A stretch of 6,893 nt of DNA, from contig SOIC01000119.1 of NCBI GenBank assembly GCA_004377275.1, forward strand, positions 1 through 6,893, in the 5' to 3' direction. A model generated the notes under the pieces. That model was not told the origin of the DNA. It ran no database searches and worked only from the letters and a program-made list of their open reading frames with translations. The stretch's first letter is position 1; each line of letters opens with the position of its first letter. Both the position numbers and the translations under genes were made by a program. Shown in pieces: positions 4,919 through 6,893 of this stretch. Origin of the DNA: Dehalococcoidia bacterium. Lineage in GTDB: Bacteria; Chloroflexota; Dehalococcoidia; E44-bin15.

Positions 4919-6646
4919 ATGAGCGCCGAAGAAAGGTATGATATTGTTATTGTAGGTGGTGGGCCTAATGGCACCACTGCGGCAGCATACCTGGCCAAGT
5001 GCGGGCTGAGCGTCTGCGTGCTGGAAGAGCGATACGAGGCAGGCGGATCATGTGAGACAATAGAGCCCATTGCCGGGGCGCGCATCTACCCCCACGCCAT
5101 GCTCATGTACTCATCGCCAGCCCCGGGATTCGAGCAGCTGGAGCTGTGGAAGTACGGTTTCCGCATGTCGTGGAGCCCTTTTGATCTTATAAAGGCCAAT
5201 AGCATTGGAATGGCTACCAGCGAAGGGCTTGTGCCATATGCTGAAAAGGACATGCTTGGCTTTGCCAAGTTGAGCGGCATGCTCGGTCAGCCTCCATTTA
5301 TCACCGATTTGCTCCGTGCCACCTTCTGGTGCCCTCCACACCCCCCTGAAGTGGAGGTGAATGCGGATACCATTCCCTACATGCAGGAATACAAGAAACA
5401 CCAGCCAGACGTGTGGAGCGAGGAAGTGCTCGATATGACCATGTTCGACCTCATGGATGAGCACTTGGAGAGCGATCCATTTAAGACTACGCTTGCTTTC
5501 TCAGCGTGGGCATCAGGTGCAGCCGGCCACTGGGAGGGCGTAGCCGTCCCCGCCTTCCTCAGTGTTATCCTCCTCCTCTTACCCGGCAGGCTCAGCGCTC
5601 CCCGCGGTGGCCTGCATGGCTATTTCCACGCCATCCTGCGCTGCGCCATCGACCACGGCGCTGTGATCCGTACCTGCTGTCCCGTGGATGAGATAATCGT
5701 CCGCAATGGCCGGGCAGTAGGGGTACGCCTGCGAGATAACGCTGCTATTGGCGAGAAGACGATCTGGGCGGATAAGGCGGTTATCTCTGGGGTGGACGTC
5801 AAGCAAACCTTCAACAAGCTCATCGGACCGCAGCACCTCGACCGCAGCTTCCTGCAGAGGGTAAATGACATAAGCCTAAAGGGGGGAAGCCTCCTTGTTT
5901 CCACCTTTCACACACGCAAGCCTATCCAGTGGCGGCCCAAATTCAAGGCGATGGAAGAGATCGCGATGGGTCCTAACAAGATTCCCGCTGGTTGTGTCTT
6001 CCCGGCGGACTCTCGGGAGATATACTTTGAGAACGTTGCAGATGTGGATAGCTATAAAGGCAACCCAACTGTGCCGCCGGAGAGATTGATATGGTTTCTC
6101 ACTCCATCCCAGGCGTTTGACCCCACCGATTGCCAGCACCACCACCCCAAGGGACACATATCAGCTGCCTTTGAGGTCAATTTCACACCGCCGGAGTATC
6201 ATGTAGACGGTCCTGAGGCTATTAACAAGGAAAAGGATAAGTGGAACGCTTACATCCGCCAGGCCATCGGTCACGCATTTGAAGGCCTTGAGGATGACAA
6301 CGTCATCCACCACTGGTCGTCAACCCCTCTCGAGGCCGAGTTCCGCAACACCGGCCTTATCGGCGGCACCTGGTGTGGCACCCGCCACTGCGACGACCAG
6401 CTGTGGACCCAGCGCCCCATACCCGAGATGGCCCGCTACCGGACTCCAATCGATGGGCTCTACCACTGCAACCAGACAATGGGGCACCCCGGAGCGCTCT
6501 GCCTGATGGCTATCCCCTATAACCTGATGCATATTCTCATCGAGGACGGTATCGCCGAGCCCGGCGACTGGTGGTACCCCTCGCCATACTATATACCGGA
6601 ACAGGGCAAAATATCAGCGGTGCCCCGTAATAGAGTACAGGTATAA
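4919..6646 (+). CDS. FAD-dependent oxidoreductase of the phytoene desaturase (CrtI)-like family
   Basis: A 575-residue flavoprotein. The N-terminal dinucleotide-binding fold is clear: YDIVIVGGGPNG (7-18), with the ribose-binding acid Glu36 at the end of the second strand and AGGSCET at 41-47. The mid-region GGLHGYFHAILRCAIDHGA (230-248), the strand pair DEIIVRNGRAVGVRL (257-271), and the C-terminal FAD segment TPIDGLYHCN (509-518) with GHPGALCLMAIPYNLM (522-537) are the usual CrtI/phytoene-dehydrogenase-related landmarks. Relatives oxidise, isomerise or saturate C-C bonds in hydrophobic substrates; this substrate is unknown. A hydrophobic stretch at 208-222 may form a membrane-contacting or substrate channel surface, as in CrtI, rather than a true transmembrane helix. 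ATG 4919 is chosen because GGAGG sits 7 bases upstream and the Rossmann fold starts six residues in. The frame is open back to TTG 4751, but that extension has no ribosome binding site or family similarity. The stop is 15 bases before the next gene. Confidence 0.92.
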   Translation: MSAEERYDIVIVGGGPNGTTAAAYLAKCGLSVCVLEERYEAGGSCETIEPIAGARIYPHAMLMYSSPAPGFEQLELWKYGFRMSWSPFDLIKANSIGMATSEGLVPYAEKDMLGFAKLSGMLGQPPFITDLLRATFWCPPHPPEVEVNADTIPYMQEYKKHQPDVWSEEVLDMTMFDLMDEHLESDPFKTTLAFSAWASGAAGHWEGVAVPAFLSVILLLLPGRLSAPRGGLHGYFHAILRCAIDHGAVIRTCCPVDEIIVRNGRAVGVRLRDNAAIGEKTIWADKAVISGVDVKQTFNKLIGPQHLDRSFLQRVNDISLKGGSLLVSTFHTRKPIQWRPKFKAMEEIAMGPNKIPAGCVFPADSREIYFENVADVDSYKGNPTVPPERLIWFLTPSQAFDPTDCQHHHPKGHISAAFEVNFTPPEYHVDGPEAINKEKDKWNAYIRQAIGHAFEGLEDDNVIHHWSSTPLEAEFRNTGLIGGTWCGTRHCDDQLWTQRPIPEMARYRTPIDGLYHCNQTMGHPGALCLMAIPYNLMHILIEDGIAEPGDWWYPSPYYIPEQGKISAVPRNRVQV

Positions 6647-6661
6647 AATAAGGAGGAAACT

Positions 6662-6893
6662 ATGGCAGCACAAGAAATTTTAGAGAAGCCCTTTGATGAG
6701 TTCCCCGAGGTAACCGATTGGGACGTTATCATCATCGGCGGTGGTCCCAACGGGCTGATTACCGGGGCATACCTTGCCCGTGCCGGGGTGAAGGTAGTTT
6801 TGGTGGAGCGTCGCTTCGAGGTGGGGGGTGGGCTTTCGACGGAGGAGATCCTCTTCCCCTGCTATTACTCCAACGTGCACGCCGTCTATCACC
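6662..6893 (+). CDS. Second FAD-dependent oxidoreductase, phytoene desaturase-like (5' part only)
   Basis: ATG 6662 is preceded by AGGAGG at a 5-base spacing. The frame is open to the right edge (77 codons visible). After a ~20-residue N-terminal extension comes WDVIIIGGGPNGLITGAYLA (20-39), with the ribose-binding acid Glu49 and a GGG at 55-57. This aligns residue for residue with the start of the 4919 product (YDIVIVGGGPNG and AYLA shared). It is therefore a paralogue in the same operon: the gap is only 15 bases. The two may form a heterodimer or act in successive steps (inference). The visible part includes only the FAD-binding start, so specificity cannot be assessed. Confidence 0.88.
   Translation, partial: MAAQEILEKPFDEFPEVTDWDVIIIGGGPNGLITGAYLARAGVKVVLVERRFEVGGGLSTEEILFPCYYSNVHAVYH

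Noticed and set aside
1..6893. tRNA, rRNA, CRISPR array or complete insertion sequence
   Set aside because: I saw no cloverleaf-like tRNA sequence, no rRNA segment, no regularly spaced direct repeats and no transposase frame on either strand.

Overview
The window (6893 bases, moderate to fairly high GC) looks like a chromosomal segment of an obligately anaerobic bacterium. The evidence is a tungsten/molybdenum aldehyde:ferredoxin oxidoreductase (AOR), a cysteine-rich iron-sulfur protein of a kind common in uncultured anaerobes, a MoaD/ThiS sulfur carrier, and good bacterial Shine-Dalgarno sequences throughout. Uncultured Chloroflexota (Dehalococcoidia) or Desulfobacterota are my best guesses. 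They rest on the style of the genes and on one dispersed repeat I think I recognise, not on a marker gene.

Layout. Positions 1-4538 are all on the minus strand, read right to left: aor (4538-2688), a terminator hairpin and a repeat-rich gap (2660-2446), the C-terminal remnant of a ThiF/MoeB/HesA-type activating enzyme (2445-2128, disrupted), a MoaD/ThiS-like carrier (2131-1859), an extended SDR NAD-dependent epimerase/reductase (1768-755), and a cysteine-rich Fe-S protein (from 694, running off the left edge). The plus strand holds two tandem FAD-dependent oxidoreductases of the CrtI/phytoene-desaturase-like class: a complete one (4919-6646) and, 15 bases later, a second cut off by the right edge (from 6662).

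The 380-base divergent gap between aor and the FAD genes (4539-4918) carries most of the regulatory signal. On the aor side there is a strong sigma70-type promoter with a perfect palindrome between its -35 and -10 boxes, and a second inverted repeat at the predicted transcript start. On the FAD side there is a terminator-like hairpin with a T8 tract, then a segment exactly complementary to the Shine-Dalgarno of the 4919 gene. This looks like a regulated leader.

How the genes may work together (inference): AOR interconverts aldehydes and carboxylates using ferredoxin. The sulfur-carrier pair beside it is the usual set for pterin-dithiolene cofactor sulfuration, but here its activating enzyme has lost its ATP-binding half next to a dispersed repeat. 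The SDR and the tandem FAD oxidoreductases would handle hydroxyl/keto and C-C/C=C redox steps on an unidentified, probably hydrophobic, substrate. I see no rRNA, tRNA, CRISPR array or complete transposable element.
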